NCBI RefSeq assembly: GCF_900177765.1
Contig: NZ_FXWI01000004.1
Location: 124,001-188,000, forward strand
Length of the DNA: 64,000 bases
DNA from: Agreia sp. VKM Ac-1783
GTDB taxonomy: Bacteria > Actinomycetota > Actinomycetes > Actinomycetales > Microbacteriaceae
Direction of reading: 5' to 3'
In this document: positions 1 through 9,560 of the stretch, one piece after another
How the letters are laid out: each line of letters begins with the position of its first letter
Position numbering within the stretch: position 1 is the first letter of the stretch
Notes under the pieces: model-generated
The model's input: the letters and a program-made list of their open reading frames with translations, nothing else
Database searches by the model: none
Told to the model about the DNA's origin: nothing
Position numbers and translations under genes: made by a program

Positions 1-1277
1 GTAGGGTGCGGCTCACCGTGTAGCCGGCCTCGTGCTCGGCGGCTCGGCGCCGCCGAACGTCCGCCCTTCGGTACCAGGCGATGCTGCGCGAGTGCCTGCC
101 GGCCAGCAGCGGATAGCGCGCAGGAACCGGCTCGCCTGCCCCTGTTCCCCAGACCGGCGTACCCGCCGCTTTCTCGCCGCGAAGCTCAGATGTCGGCTGT
201 GGCTGCACCGCCGGATCTTCTCCGCCCGAGACGATCTGTCGCGCCCGCAACACCGCCCATTCGGATGCCGGCAACTCGGGACCGCCGGCATCCAGCAGTC
301 GCGCGGCCGCACGCGCCCTCCTCTGCTCGCGGCGCGTGAGCGCACGTTCACCGGCACGCCGGATCACGATCGAGGTCGCGGGATCCAGTTGATCCACCTG
401 AACAGGCCCGGAGCGCCACAGCGTGTACCCGGCCTCGAGCTCCTCCAGCATGATGCGTCTCGGCGAGCGCTTGCGGATGGATATGGTGCGAAGCGTCACA
501 GCGCAGGCGAGCGCGGCGACAATGGCCAGCCCTCGAACGAACTCGGAGCCGTTCACGAGCGACCCGATCACCACCACGATGCCGCTCACGAGCAGCAGAC
601 CGCCGACAACTCTCCAGATCCATTGGATTCGCGCCGACGACGACCCGTAGACCGGTTCTCGGCGCACGGCGTCGCCCAGGAGCTCGTCGGCCGTGCGGCT
701 CGGAAGGTCTGGGTCTGCCGCCAGCCTCTTCCGATTCGGATCGAACTCGGGTACCTCCTCGCGCCACAGATCACTCGGGTTCAACCGCGCGGTGGGTGTG
801 CCGCGCAGCGCGTTCACCGCCCGCGCGACCCCGAGGGTATCGAGCGACGCCTGCCCGGAATCGATGCTCTCGAGGCTGACAGACGCCGGGTATACAAGCA
901 GGGGAATCGTCACCGAGCGAGCCGTGATCGTGATCGCGTCTCTCATGATCGGAGAGCGGGGGGTGATCGCGAACACTTCCTTGATGAACGAGCGACGCCT
1001 CAACCCCGGCATCGTCACGGTAGCGAGACCGACGCGGTCCACCTCCGACCACGGAATGAATGCCCGCCAATTCGCGGCGACGCCGGGTTCAATAGGGGCG
1101 GCCATGTCATAGAGCCTGACTCCGTCGCCGTCGAACACCACCTGAAACTGGTCGCCGAGTCCGCGAAGCCGACCGCCGTATCCCGCCTCCCAGAGCCGGA
1201 TGAGTGTCTTCTCCGACGCCGTTGCGTGCAGGTGGAGGTCACGGGCTTGCGATTCCTCTGTCGGTCCGGCAGCCATG
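1..1277 (-). CDS. Hypothetical two-TM membrane protein, 3' end beyond left edge
   Basis: The frame is open for 425 codons from an ATG at 1277 and runs off the left edge without a stop. The start is bounded because in-frame TAA and TGA codons lie just before it (TAA TGA GGC ATG). The protein opens MAAGPTEESQARDLHLHA, has a roughly 200-residue soluble N-terminal part, two adjacent hydrophobic segments (VVGGLLLVSGIVVVIGSLV and GLAIVAALACAVTLRTI), then a charged Arg/Ala-rich part. A short motif recurs: EELEAGYTLWRSGP after the membrane segments and AEHEAGYTVSRT at the visible end. I do not recognise a family. GATAAT lies five bases before the ATG and could be a -10 box. It is divergent from the LAL genes; no function is inferred. 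Confidence 0.75.
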
Positions 1278-1432
1278 CCTCATTATCTCTGGAGCACTGT
1301 CGGGTCGCGTCATGCGTCGCGACGTTCCTGTCCAGACGAGTGATATCGAGGGCGATCTTTTCGCTCGCCGGGTGATGTGGGCGGCGCCGGAGCCTCGGTA
1401 GCTTTCACAGTGAGGAATAAATGAGGAGGAAT

Positions 1433-1467
1433 CCGCATGCTTGATCATCGATCGACGCCGCATGCGG
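1433..1467 (+). promoter_or_regulatory. Leader hairpin before the first LAL gene
   Basis: Perfect 8-bp arms CCGCATGC (1433-1440) and GCATGCGG (1460-1467) enclose a 19-nt loop. The left arm contains the ATG (1437) of the 14-codon leader ORF, just after a strong Shine-Dalgarno (GAGGAGGA, 1423-1430). Folding in mRNA would hide that start codon. The role as a translational switch is inference. Confidence 0.45.
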
Positions 1468-1481
1468 TCACAGCGCCGTGA
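1437..1481 (+). CDS. Putative 14-codon leader peptide
   Basis: ATG at 1437 follows GAGGAGGA at 6-nt spacing, the best ribosome-binding site in the region. The ORF reads MLDHRSTPHAVTAP and ends at TGA 1479-1481, overlapping the GTG (1478) of the LAL gene as GTGA. The LAL GTG has no Shine-Dalgarno of its own, so re-initiation after this leader is the simplest explanation of how it is translated. Expression of the peptide is not shown by sequence. Confidence 0.45.
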   Translation: MLDHRSTPHAVTAP

Positions 1482-4312
1482 CCCGGATCGAAGTCGGCCC
1501 GCACACCGAGGGCCGAGAACGCCAGGTCTCCGGCTCCGGCTCTGGCTCCGGCGAATCGGACCTCGCACTCGACGCTCCCTCCCGGCGACCCGCGCTGATC
1601 GCGCGCGAGACCGAGATCGCGGCCATCCGGAATGCCGTCAAGGCTGCCGCCCGAACCGGCTCGACCCTTCTCATCTCTGGCGAAGCGGGGCTCGGCAAGA
1701 CCTCGCTGGCATCCGCGGCCGTGGAGTACGCCCGTTGGTCGGGCCTCGACGTTCTGCAGGCATCCGGTGTTCAGGCCGAGGAGGACGTGCCCTACGCTAC
1801 GCTGCACCAGCTCCTCCACGTGCTGCGCGACCGCGTTGCCGACCTTCCGACTCCGCAGCGTCAGGCACTGCAGGCGGCCTTCGGCGAAAGCCGGGAGTCG
1901 CCGAGCATCTTCCTCGCCGGTGTCGCCGCGCTCACCCTCCTCTCCGAACGCGCAACGTCGGCCGGCCTCCTGATCGTGATCGAAGACATCCATTGGGTCG
2001 ACCCGGCGACGCGCGCCGTCGTGAGTTTTCTGGCCCGTCGGATGGCGGCCGAGCCGATACTCCTGATTTTGACGGCCCGTCCGTCGCAGATCGCCGACGA
2101 GCTGGCCGACAGCCCCGATGTGCAGCACATCAGTCTCCAGCCTCTCGATGAGCCGCAAGCCCGTCGACTCCTTGCCGAGCGTCGCGGACCCATGGCCGCG
2201 GCGGTGCATGAACGCGTTCTGGCCGAGGCACTCGGAAACCCCCTCGCTCTCATCGAGCTGAGTTCCGTCGCCGACCGCGTAGGCGACATCTCCGCAGCAT
2301 CAACCCCTCTCACTAAGAAGCTGGAGAGTGCATTCGCCCACCGGCTGCTCGATCTGTCGTCGATCGAGCGATCCGTGGTTCTCGTGGCTGCGGTCACCGC
2401 GGAGCACCGGCAGTCCGAGATCCTCGCCGCAGCCTCGCGCTTGGTCGGCGAAGATGTCGACGCGCAGACGATCGACTCCCTGATCCTGCTCGATCTTCTG
2501 CACCGCTCACACGGAGAGGTCACCTTCCGTCATCCGCTCGTGCGCTCGGCGGTGGTGCAGACCGCGACGCCCGCCGAACGCGCGAGGGCGCATCGTGCGA
2601 TCGCGTCGCTTCTGCCCGTGGGCACCGACAGACAGCTCTGGCACCTTGCAGTCGTCGCCGATCTGCCAGACGAGAAATTGGCCGATGCTCTCGAGCAGAG
2701 TGCCGGGCGGGTACACGAAGCGGGCGAACCCGTCACCGCGATGACCGCGTTCCGGCGCGCGGCTGAACTTAGCCCTCATCTCGAAGACCGGGCGCGGCGG
2801 AACTATCGTTCGGCGGCTATCGCGATCCGCGTGCAACGGCTCACCGAGGCTCAGCAGCTGATCGAAGAGATCGGCCATCAGACCACCGACCCGGGCCTGC
2901 TCGCTCGAGTGGAGTGGCTTCGGCAGTCGATCCCCGGCAGTGAGCTGCAGACAGGGCAGTTCGACGCCACCATCCGAATTGCCGATGAGCTGCATCGTGC
3001 GGGCCGCACCGATCATGCCGTGACAGTGTTGATGACGGTCGGCCGTCAGATCTGGCCGACCGTCGCCGAGGGACCCTTCTGGCGCCGCATGCTCGAGCAC
3101 ACTCTCGGCTACGGACTCGACGTGCTCGATCCCCGCGTTCTGTGGATGAAAGCTCTTGGCTCTCCCGGCACCGCTTCGCAGGAGGTTCGACAGGCGCTCG
3201 AGTCGATCGATCCTTCCAGCGGCCTCACAGTGCACCAGCTGAACATGCTGGCCGATGCGTCGACCATGGTCGGCGATGTGCAGAGGGTCGATTCCTTCAT
3301 GCGTCCGACCATCGAGGGACTGCGCCGCGAGGGTCAGTTGCCGCTGCTCTCGATGGCCCTGCTGACGGATTCGGCGGTTCAAAGCCTCACGGGCCGGTTC
3401 CGCCTGATGCGAAGCACGGCAGACGAGGCCCAGCGCCTCGCCGACGAGGCACAGCAGCCATTCCTCGGCATAGCGGGCTATCTGCATGGACAGATCGCCA
3501 GAGCCACCTTGGGCGACACCATCGCGATGGCCAACGTGCGCCAGCTGTATCCCGCTGCATCTACCCTCCTGGCCACCAATCCGTACAATCTCATGATGCA
3601 GCTTGCCCAGGGAATCTCTGCGGCCGGAGAGGCGCGGCACCGTGACGCCTACGTGCAGCTCGCGCCGCTGGTCGATCAGAGCAATCCCGACTTCCATTGG
3701 GGGTGGGGCCTCATATTCGCCTTCTCCCACTACATCGACGCCGCTGTTCGATCCGGGCATCGCCGCGAGGCTCGCGAGCGCCTAACCGAGCTCGAGGCGC
3801 GCGCCGGTCTTGTCGAGTCCGAGAATTTCCGCTCGCAACTCGTCGTGGCTCAGGCGCTCCTCACCGACAGCGACACGATCGATGCCGATGCCGATGCCGC
3901 GTTCCGAGCGGCCATGCATCCGCAATCGAATGTGCTGCCGTATTGGCGAGCCAGATCGATGCTCGCCTACGGCGAGCGTCTCCGTCGCCAGCGACGCATC
4001 ACAGAAGCCAGGGAACACCTACGTCACGCGCGGGTCGAATTCGACCGGATGCATGTGGTGCAGTGGGCGACCGTGGCGCGGAACGAACTCGAGGCAGCCG
4101 GGGAGCACAGCCCGCGCCGCCCCCCAGACCGCGGATCGCTCCTCACACCTCAAGAGGAACGAGTGGCCTCGCAGGCCGCGGAGGGCCTCACGAACAAGGA
4201 GATCGCAGAACGCCTCTTCTTGTCGCCGCGCACCGTCGCAACTCACCTTCATGCGGTCTTCCGCAAGCTCGAGATCACGTCGCGATCGGAGCTCAAGGGC
4301 CTGGACGGCTGA
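1478..4312 (+). CDS. LAL-type LuxR transcriptional regulator (AAA ATPase + HTH)
   Basis: A 944-residue large ATP-binding LuxR regulator (MalT-like STAND class), which in this family binds an inducer and ATP, oligomerises and activates a promoter. Visible: a Ser/Gly repeat at residues 18-25, Walker A GEAGLGKT (about 68-75), Walker B LLIVIEDIHWVD (about 164-175), a long helical repeat middle, and a C-terminal LuxR HTH beginning LTPQEERVASQAAEGLTNKE with SPRTVATHLHAVFRKL as recognition part. The start is GTG 1478, coupled to a leader ORF. A second LAL gene of the same size follows 67 bp after the stop. Target and ligand are unknown; the operon at 7324 is the obvious candidate target. Confidence 0.9.
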   Translation: MTRIEVGPHTEGRERQVSGSGSGSGESDLALDAPSRRPALIARETEIAAIRNAVKAAARTGSTLLISGEAGLGKTSLASAAVEYARWSGLDVLQASGVQAEEDVPYATLHQLLHVLRDRVADLPTPQRQALQAAFGESRESPSIFLAGVAALTLLSERATSAGLLIVIEDIHWVDPATRAVVSFLARRMAAEPILLILTARPSQIADELADSPDVQHISLQPLDEPQARRLLAERRGPMAAAVHERVLAEALGNPLALIELSSVADRVGDISAASTPLTKKLESAFAHRLLDLSSIERSVVLVAAVTAEHRQSEILAAASRLVGEDVDAQTIDSLILLDLLHRSHGEVTFRHPLVRSAVVQTATPAERARAHRAIASLLPVGTDRQLWHLAVVADLPDEKLADALEQSAGRVHEAGEPVTAMTAFRRAAELSPHLEDRARRNYRSAAIAIRVQRLTEAQQLIEEIGHQTTDPGLLARVEWLRQSIPGSELQTGQFDATIRIADELHRAGRTDHAVTVLMTVGRQIWPTVAEGPFWRRMLEHTLGYGLDVLDPRVLWMKALGSPGTASQEVRQALESIDPSSGLTVHQLNMLADASTMVGDVQRVDSFMRPTIEGLRREGQLPLLSMALLTDSAVQSLTGRFRLMRSTADEAQRLADEAQQPFLGIAGYLHGQIARATLGDTIAMANVRQLYPAASTLLATNPYNLMMQLAQGISAAGEARHRDAYVQLAPLVDQSNPDFHWGWGLIFAFSHYIDAAVRSGHRREARERLTELEARAGLVESENFRSQLVVAQALLTDSDTIDADADAAFRAAMHPQSNVLPYWRARSMLAYGERLRRQRRITEAREHLRHARVEFDRMHVVQWATVARNELEAAGEHSPRRPPDRGSLLTPQEERVASQAAEGLTNKEIAERLFLSPRTVATHLHAVFRKLEITSRSELKGLDG

Positions 4313-4379
4313 CCAAGGTCACCCCGCCAGGACCACCCTGATGCGGCGACCCTCTTCGTTTCTGAGGGAGAATCAGGGG

Positions 4380-7224
4380 GTGTCCTTTGCTCAGAGCGCT
4401 CCCGTTGCGGGGGCGGGGGCGACGAGCGCGAGGCTCACAGGCTCGGACAGCGTTCTTTTCACAACCCCGTTGCGCGGACGCGAGAGTTTCCGAGAACAGC
4501 TGGCGGAGGCGGCACGATTTGTCGAGGCTGGCAACTCCGCCATCCTCGTCTTGCGTGGAATTCCCGGCGTCGGCAAGACGCGGCTGCTCGACGAAGCACT
4601 GACCGAGGCATCCCGGCGGGGCTGGAAGACGGTGACGGCGACGACCGAACCCGACTCCAATCTCATCCCGCTCGGCTCGCTGCTCGACGCTGTCGCCCGC
4701 ACGAACCCGCCATTGTTGACCAAGACCCATATCAACGAGCTGGCAGGCGATCCGAATGTGCGCTACTGGCTGGTGCAGGCGCTACACGACGCCCTCGAAG
4801 TGGCGACGACGAGCAATCCGGTCGCCATCGTGATCGATGACATGCAGTGGCTCGACGCGGCATCCCTGGCAGTCCTCCGGTCGCTCCTCGCTCGTGTCAC
4901 CGATCTGCCGCTGTTGTGGGTCTTGGCCGTGAGGTCGGGCGAGCACGATGCTCCCGTTCAGCGCACCATGATCGAGTTGTCGAAGACCGGGACGATCATC
5001 GACGTCGCCCCCCCTGAGCGACGCGGCCGTCGGCGACATCGTGACCGACCTCGTCGGCGCTCCACCCGGAGCCAGCCTGTTGGCGGTCATGCAGCGCGCA
5101 GAGAACGTGCCACTTCTCGTGATCGAGCTTCTTCAGGGACTGATGGAGGAGAACCTCGTCACCACCGATTCCGGTCTGGCCGATGCTCTCGCGGATTCGG
5201 AGGTGCCCGAACGCTTCGGCGCGTCGATTCGAGAACGGATCATGCACCTGTCGCAGCCCGCGCGAACCCTGGTGCAGGTCGCCGCGGTTCTCGGGCACGG
5301 GTTCACCGCGCAGAACGCCGCAACGCTGCTCGACCGTACGGCCGCCGAACTCGTCGATCCGCTCGCCGAGGCCGTCGCCGCTCACATCATCACCGAAGGC
5401 TCTGAATTGGCCTTTCGTCATGACGCGATCCGTGACGCAGCAGCCCGCATGCTGCCAGACGATCTTCGTTCGCAGTTGCAGCGTGATGCGTGGCGCGTTC
5501 GCATCGCCTCCGGCGAACCCGTGCTTGCCGTCGCGGCGTCCGTGGCGCAGACCGCCCTCACAGCAGATCGCGACGCGATAGAACTTCTGCACGACGCAGC
5601 GCTCGGGCTTGTCACCACCGATGCGTTGAGCGCCGCCGAGCTCGCAGCGCGCGCCATTGAGCTCATGGCTGCCGATTCTTGTTTTGCGCAGCTCGCCGTC
5701 GACCTCGTGCCCGTGCTCTACGCGGGCGGCAAGACCACCGTGGCCAGGTCGACGGCCGCGACGATCCTGTCTGAGCTGCCCGTCGATCGCGAGGCTCTTC
5801 TGCTGCTGTCGATCGCCCGACTCGAGACGGAGTCGTCGTTCGAGGAAGCGATCAGGACGTGCGACACGGCACTCGCGCTCGATGGTGTGACCGACGCCGT
5901 TCGAGCGAACCTGTTCGCAGTCAAAGCGCTCAACTACGCTAACATCGGCCGGTTCGCAGAGCTCGCCGCGACGCTCGAGCTGGCCGCATCGGCAGCCATC
6001 GCAGCCGAGGAATACGGTGCGCTCGCTACCGTCGAAGCCACCGAATCCGTGCTCCGTTTCTACGAGAATCGCTTCGACGAGGCATACCGCCTCATCGAGA
6101 GCGCCGAGGAACGCATGGCCATTGCACCGGGACTCACCCCGTCTCACTGGTTGCCGGAAGGACTGTGGCGCGCGTTCCTATCGAGCTCCCTCGACGACGG
6201 GGAGACGGCGCTCAGCATCGCCGACCGAAATCTGGCCGAGACTACTCGGCGACGTGATGCCCCAGCGATGGCGTTCTGGATGATGCTCCGCTCCCGCGTG
6301 TTGCTCGACCTGGGCAGGCTCGACGATGCGAAGACGCAGGCAGAGGCAGTGCTCGCGATCGCGGGAGATCTTCAGCTCGGCGACTTCGCCGACGCGACGG
6401 CCGGCTACGTCGTCTTCAGAGTTGCGCTGTACCAAGGCGACACCGCCGAAGTCGAGCGCAGCCGAGGCTTCGTGAAGGCCATGTCCGATGGCCCGGGCCT
6501 CTTCAAGGTAGGGCGCTGGTTGTCGGCCATCGCGGCGGATGACTCAGGCGAGACCGCGAGCGCGCTGGCCCTCACCAACGACGCGTTCGCAACGCTCCGG
6601 GATCCAATCCCCTCGATGGCGACGCCAGCCGACTTCGGTGACGATATTGATCTCGTGCGCATCTCGCTGCGGGCAGGAGCGGTCGACCGGCTACCCACGA
6701 TCATGGATGTCGTCGAAGCGCGCGCCGCTGCAAACCCGAACAACGCCCTGGCCGTCGGCATCCACCACCACGCCCGAGGGCTGGTTGAGAGGTCGACCGA
6801 CGAGTTGCGGCGGGCCGCCGAGGCGCTACGCGGCACAAAACGCCCGCTCGTTCTCGCCTGCGCTCTCGAAGACCTCGGCCTGTCGCTTGCGCCCGACAAC
6901 ACTGACGCAGCCGCAGCGGCCTGGTCTGAGGCGCTCGGCATCCTCGAGCAGTGCGGCGCATTGCGCGACGCTGGCCGCCTGCGCCGTCACCTCCGCGGGA
7001 TCGGGGTCGTTCGCCGCCCTCCCACGTCGACCACCGCATCCGGTCTCACTACCCGCGAGTTGCAAGTGATAGAGCGGCTGGCCGACGGGCGCACGACCAA
7101 CCAGATCGCCGCTGACCTCTTCCTGTCGCCGCACACGGTCATCACGCACATCAGACACGCTTCGACGAAGTGGAACGTCAGCTCCCGTCGTGCGCTCATC
7201 GAGCGGTATCGCGCTCAGAACTGA
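4380..7224 (+). pseudogene. Second LAL-type LuxR regulator, interrupted by frameshift
   Basis: Two frames together encode a complete LAL protein. From GTG 4380 (GGGAG 9 nt upstream; ATG 4341 in the same frame lacks a good ribosome site) frame 3 encodes Walker A GIPGVGKTR and Walker B AIVIDDMQWLDA up to IIDVAP near 5012. Frame 1 then continues LSDAAVGDIVTDLVGAPPG through the helical middle to a LuxR HTH starting GLTTRELQVIERLADGRTT. The junction is a run of seven C (5008-5014); with six C the gene reads through as 947 residues, matching the neighbour's 944. It is either a real inactivation, a slipped-strand switch, or a base-call error. An ATPase-less C-terminal fragment could start internally, e.g. 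GTG 5041. Confidence 0.85.
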
Positions 7225-7235
7225 GCACTGCATAA

Positions 7236-7248
7236 CTGCGCTGCGCAG
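7236..7248. promoter_or_regulatory. Short dyad after the second LAL gene
   Basis: CTGCGC-T-GCGCAG is a perfect 6-bp dyad 11 nt after the LAL stop. No T-run follows, so it is a poor intrinsic terminator; it could be part of the regulatory region of the next operon. Confidence 0.25.
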
Positions 7249-7274
7249 ACTACGCATAGGCGGAGGGCGATCTA

Positions 7275-7317
7275 CGTCATCGTGACCGATGACGACCCGG
7301 GCCTCGTTTTCTAGCGT
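7275..7317 (+). promoter_or_regulatory. Operator-like dyad and leaderless promoter of the 7324 operon
   Basis: A perfect inverted repeat CGTCATCG-TGAC-CGATGACG spans 7275-7294. It ends 17 nt before a -10-like TAGCGT (7312-7317), which lies 6 nt before the ATG at 7324. That spacing predicts a leaderless transcript, and there is no Shine-Dalgarno before 7324. A 20-bp dyad overlapping the -35 region is where a LuxR-type activator would bind; that one of the two LAL proteins binds here is inference. Confidence 0.5.
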
Positions 7318-7323
7318 GAAACC

Positions 7324-8040
7324 ATGAGTTCTGAGCCGACAATCGTTCTCGTTCACGGGGCTTTTGCAGACGCGTCTAGTTGGGCACCCGTCACCAGACG
7401 TCTGCTCGACCGCGGGTATTCGGTTTTGGCACCGGCGGTACCGAATAGAGGCCTTGATTCGGACGCGGCCTACGTACTCTCGATCGTCGAGCAGATTGAC
7501 GGCCCCGTGCTCCTTGTCGGTCATTCCTACGGGGGTGCCGTCATCACGGTCGCGGGCACAGCCGACAACGTCGTAGGCCTCGTCTTCGTGGCTGCGTACG
7601 CCCTCGATACGGGCGAGAGTGTCGGCCAGCTTCAGGCGGCCTTCCCCGACCCCGACCTCGCGGCCAGTCTCATCTACGCGCGTTTTCCGAGCGGCGGCAC
7701 GGAGCCGGGGATGGACGTTTCAGTCGACATCGGGGCGTTCCCCCAGGTTCTCGCGGCCGGTGTGGCCGACGGCGTGGCCGAGGTTCTCGCCGTGTCGCAG
7801 CGCCCCCTCGCGGCTGTCGCTTTCGGAGACATCGCCTCGAGCGCCGCATGGAGAACGAAGCCCGCCTGGGGCCTCGTCTCGTCGCGAGACCGCAGCATCA
7901 ACCCCGAACTGGAACGCTTCGCCTACGCGCGAGCCGGGGCGCGGCGAGTCATCGAGGTAGACGCCCCTCATCTCGTGATGCACACGAACCCCGACGAGGT
8001 CGTCGCGCTCATCGCCGAAGCCGCTGCGGCACGCAGATAA
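7324..8040 (+). CDS. Alpha/beta-fold hydrolase (copy 1)
   Basis: A 238-residue single-domain hydrolase of the small bacterial esterase type. Visible are the oxyanion-hole region IVLVHGAFADASSW near residue 8, the nucleophile elbow GHSYGG, and a C-terminal His in DAPHLVMHTNP. There is no signal peptide, so it should be cytosolic. It is the first gene of an eight-gene operon, probably translated from a leaderless mRNA. The last gene of the operon (14498-15214) encodes a close paralogue of the same length. Substrate unknown; esterase or lactonase activity is plausible. Confidence 0.88.
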   Translation: MSSEPTIVLVHGAFADASSWAPVTRRLLDRGYSVLAPAVPNRGLDSDAAYVLSIVEQIDGPVLLVGHSYGGAVITVAGTADNVVGLVFVAAYALDTGESVGQLQAAFPDPDLAASLIYARFPSGGTEPGMDVSVDIGAFPQVLAAGVADGVAEVLAVSQRPLAAVAFGDIASSAAWRTKPAWGLVSSRDRSINPELERFAYARAGARRVIEVDAPHLVMHTNPDEVVALIAEAAAARR

Positions 8041-8096
8041 CCGACGTGTCCGTACGAAACACACTCACTCATCACCCCGACGAAAGGATCAAGCCA

Positions 8097-9560
8097 ATGC
8101 CCACCCAGATTGACACCGAGACGCCCGTCTACACCGATGTTCCCATCGGCATCGATGCCGCTGGCAAGCGAAGCGAGTTCGACAGCATGGGATCCGTCGA
8201 CGTGCCCGCAGACCGTTATTGGGGAGCGCAGACCCAGCGCTCACTGCAGCACTTCTCGATCGGCCACGACCACATGCCGATCGAGGTATATCGCGCCTAC
8301 GGCGTCGTGAAAAAAGCCGCGGCCCTGGTGAACGAAGAGGCCGGCCGCCTGCCCGGTTGGAAGGCGAAGGTCATCGTTCAGGCTGCCGACGAGACGATTG
8401 ACGGCAAGCTCGACGATGAGTTCCCCCTCTACGTCTGGCAGACCGGTTCTGGCACCCAGAGCAACATGAACATCAACGAGGTGCTCTCGAACCGCGGCAT
8501 CCAACTGCTCGGTGGAACGCTCGGCAGCCAGCTTCCCATCGGCCCGAATGACGACGTCAACATGGGTCAGTCGAGCAACGACTCCTTCCCGACGGCCATG
8601 CACATCGCCGCCATCACCGAGCTCGACGAACGTCTGCTTCCCCGCCTTCGTGACCTGCACGCCGAGATTGCTGCCAAGGCGAAGAAGTGGATGGACGTCG
8701 TGAAGATCGGACGCACCCACCTCGAAGACGCCGTTCCGTTGACCGTCGGGCAGGAGTGGTCGGGTTACGCCGCGCAGATCGAGGAATGCATCCGCGAGAT
8801 CGAGCACTCTCGCGAAGGCCTCCTGAAAGTTGCCCTCGGCGGCACCGCCGTCGGTACGGGGCTCAACGCCCCGGCCGGCTTCTCAGAGAAAGTCGCCGCC
8901 AAGATCGCCGAGCTCACCGGCAAGAAGTTCGTGACGGCACCGAACAAGTTCGAAGCCCAAGGGTCATTGGACGCCATGGTGCGCGCTCACGCCGCCCTCC
9001 GCGGGGTCGCCGTGTCGCTTATGAAGATCGCCAACGACATGCGCTGGCTCGCCTCGGGCCCACGAACCGGATTTGCCGAACTCGTGCTGCCCTCGAACGA
9101 GCCGGGCTCATCCATCATGCCCGGCAAGGTCAACCCGACCCAGTGCGAGGCGATCGTGATGATCTCCATCCAGGTGATCGGCGACGACGCCGCCGTCGCC
9201 TTCGCCGGGTCGCAGGGCAATTTCGAACTCAATGCGATGCGGCCGATCATCATCAACAATTTCCTGCACTCCGCCCGGATTCTGGGCGACGGAGTCGAGA
9301 AGTTCTTGACCTATTCGGTGAAGGGCACCGAGCTGAACGAGAAGAAGATCGCGTCGTACGTTGGCGAGAGCCTCATGCTCGTGACGGCCCTCAGCCCCGT
9401 CATCGGCTACCAGAAGTCGGCGCACATCGCCGAGGCTGCGCTCGCCAACGATCAGACTCTGCGCGAGGCCGCCCTGGCCTCCGGCGAGGTCACGGCCGAG
9501 CAGTTCGACAAGATCGTCAATCCCGCTGCCCTGACCGGCTCGGGCGTCGGAGGCGCCTGA
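8097..9560 (+). CDS. fumC: Class II fumarate hydratase
   Basis: Fumarase of the TCA cycle, interconverting fumarate and L-malate in the cytosol. The 487-residue protein carries the superfamily signature GSSIMPGKVN (about 337-346), the substrate loop TGSGTQSNMN (about 116-125) and GRTHLEDA (about 205-212). An N-terminal extension of about 25 residues precedes the usual family start. ATG 8097 follows AAAGGATCAAGCCA, a fair ribosome site; longer in-frame starts overlap the upstream hydrolase and are unlikely. A housekeeping enzyme inside an exporter/hydrolase operon is unusual; aspartase or argininosuccinate lyase are excluded by the close match to fumarase motifs. Confidence 0.93.
   Translation: MPTQIDTETPVYTDVPIGIDAAGKRSEFDSMGSVDVPADRYWGAQTQRSLQHFSIGHDHMPIEVYRAYGVVKKAAALVNEEAGRLPGWKAKVIVQAADETIDGKLDDEFPLYVWQTGSGTQSNMNINEVLSNRGIQLLGGTLGSQLPIGPNDDVNMGQSSNDSFPTAMHIAAITELDERLLPRLRDLHAEIAAKAKKWMDVVKIGRTHLEDAVPLTVGQEWSGYAAQIEECIREIEHSREGLLKVALGGTAVGTGLNAPAGFSEKVAAKIAELTGKKFVTAPNKFEAQGSLDAMVRAHAALRGVAVSLMKIANDMRWLASGPRTGFAELVLPSNEPGSSIMPGKVNPTQCEAIVMISIQVIGDDAAVAFAGSQGNFELNAMRPIIINNFLHSARILGDGVEKFLTYSVKGTELNEKKIASYVGESLMLVTALSPVIGYQKSAHIAEAALANDQTLREAALASGEVTAEQFDKIVNPAALTGSGVGGA

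Noticed and set aside
32-1375. 447-codon plus-strand ORF at the left end
   Set aside because: Arg/His-rich composition without family signal; it is the antisense of the membrane-protein gene on the minus strand, which has normal hydrophobic segments and codon use.
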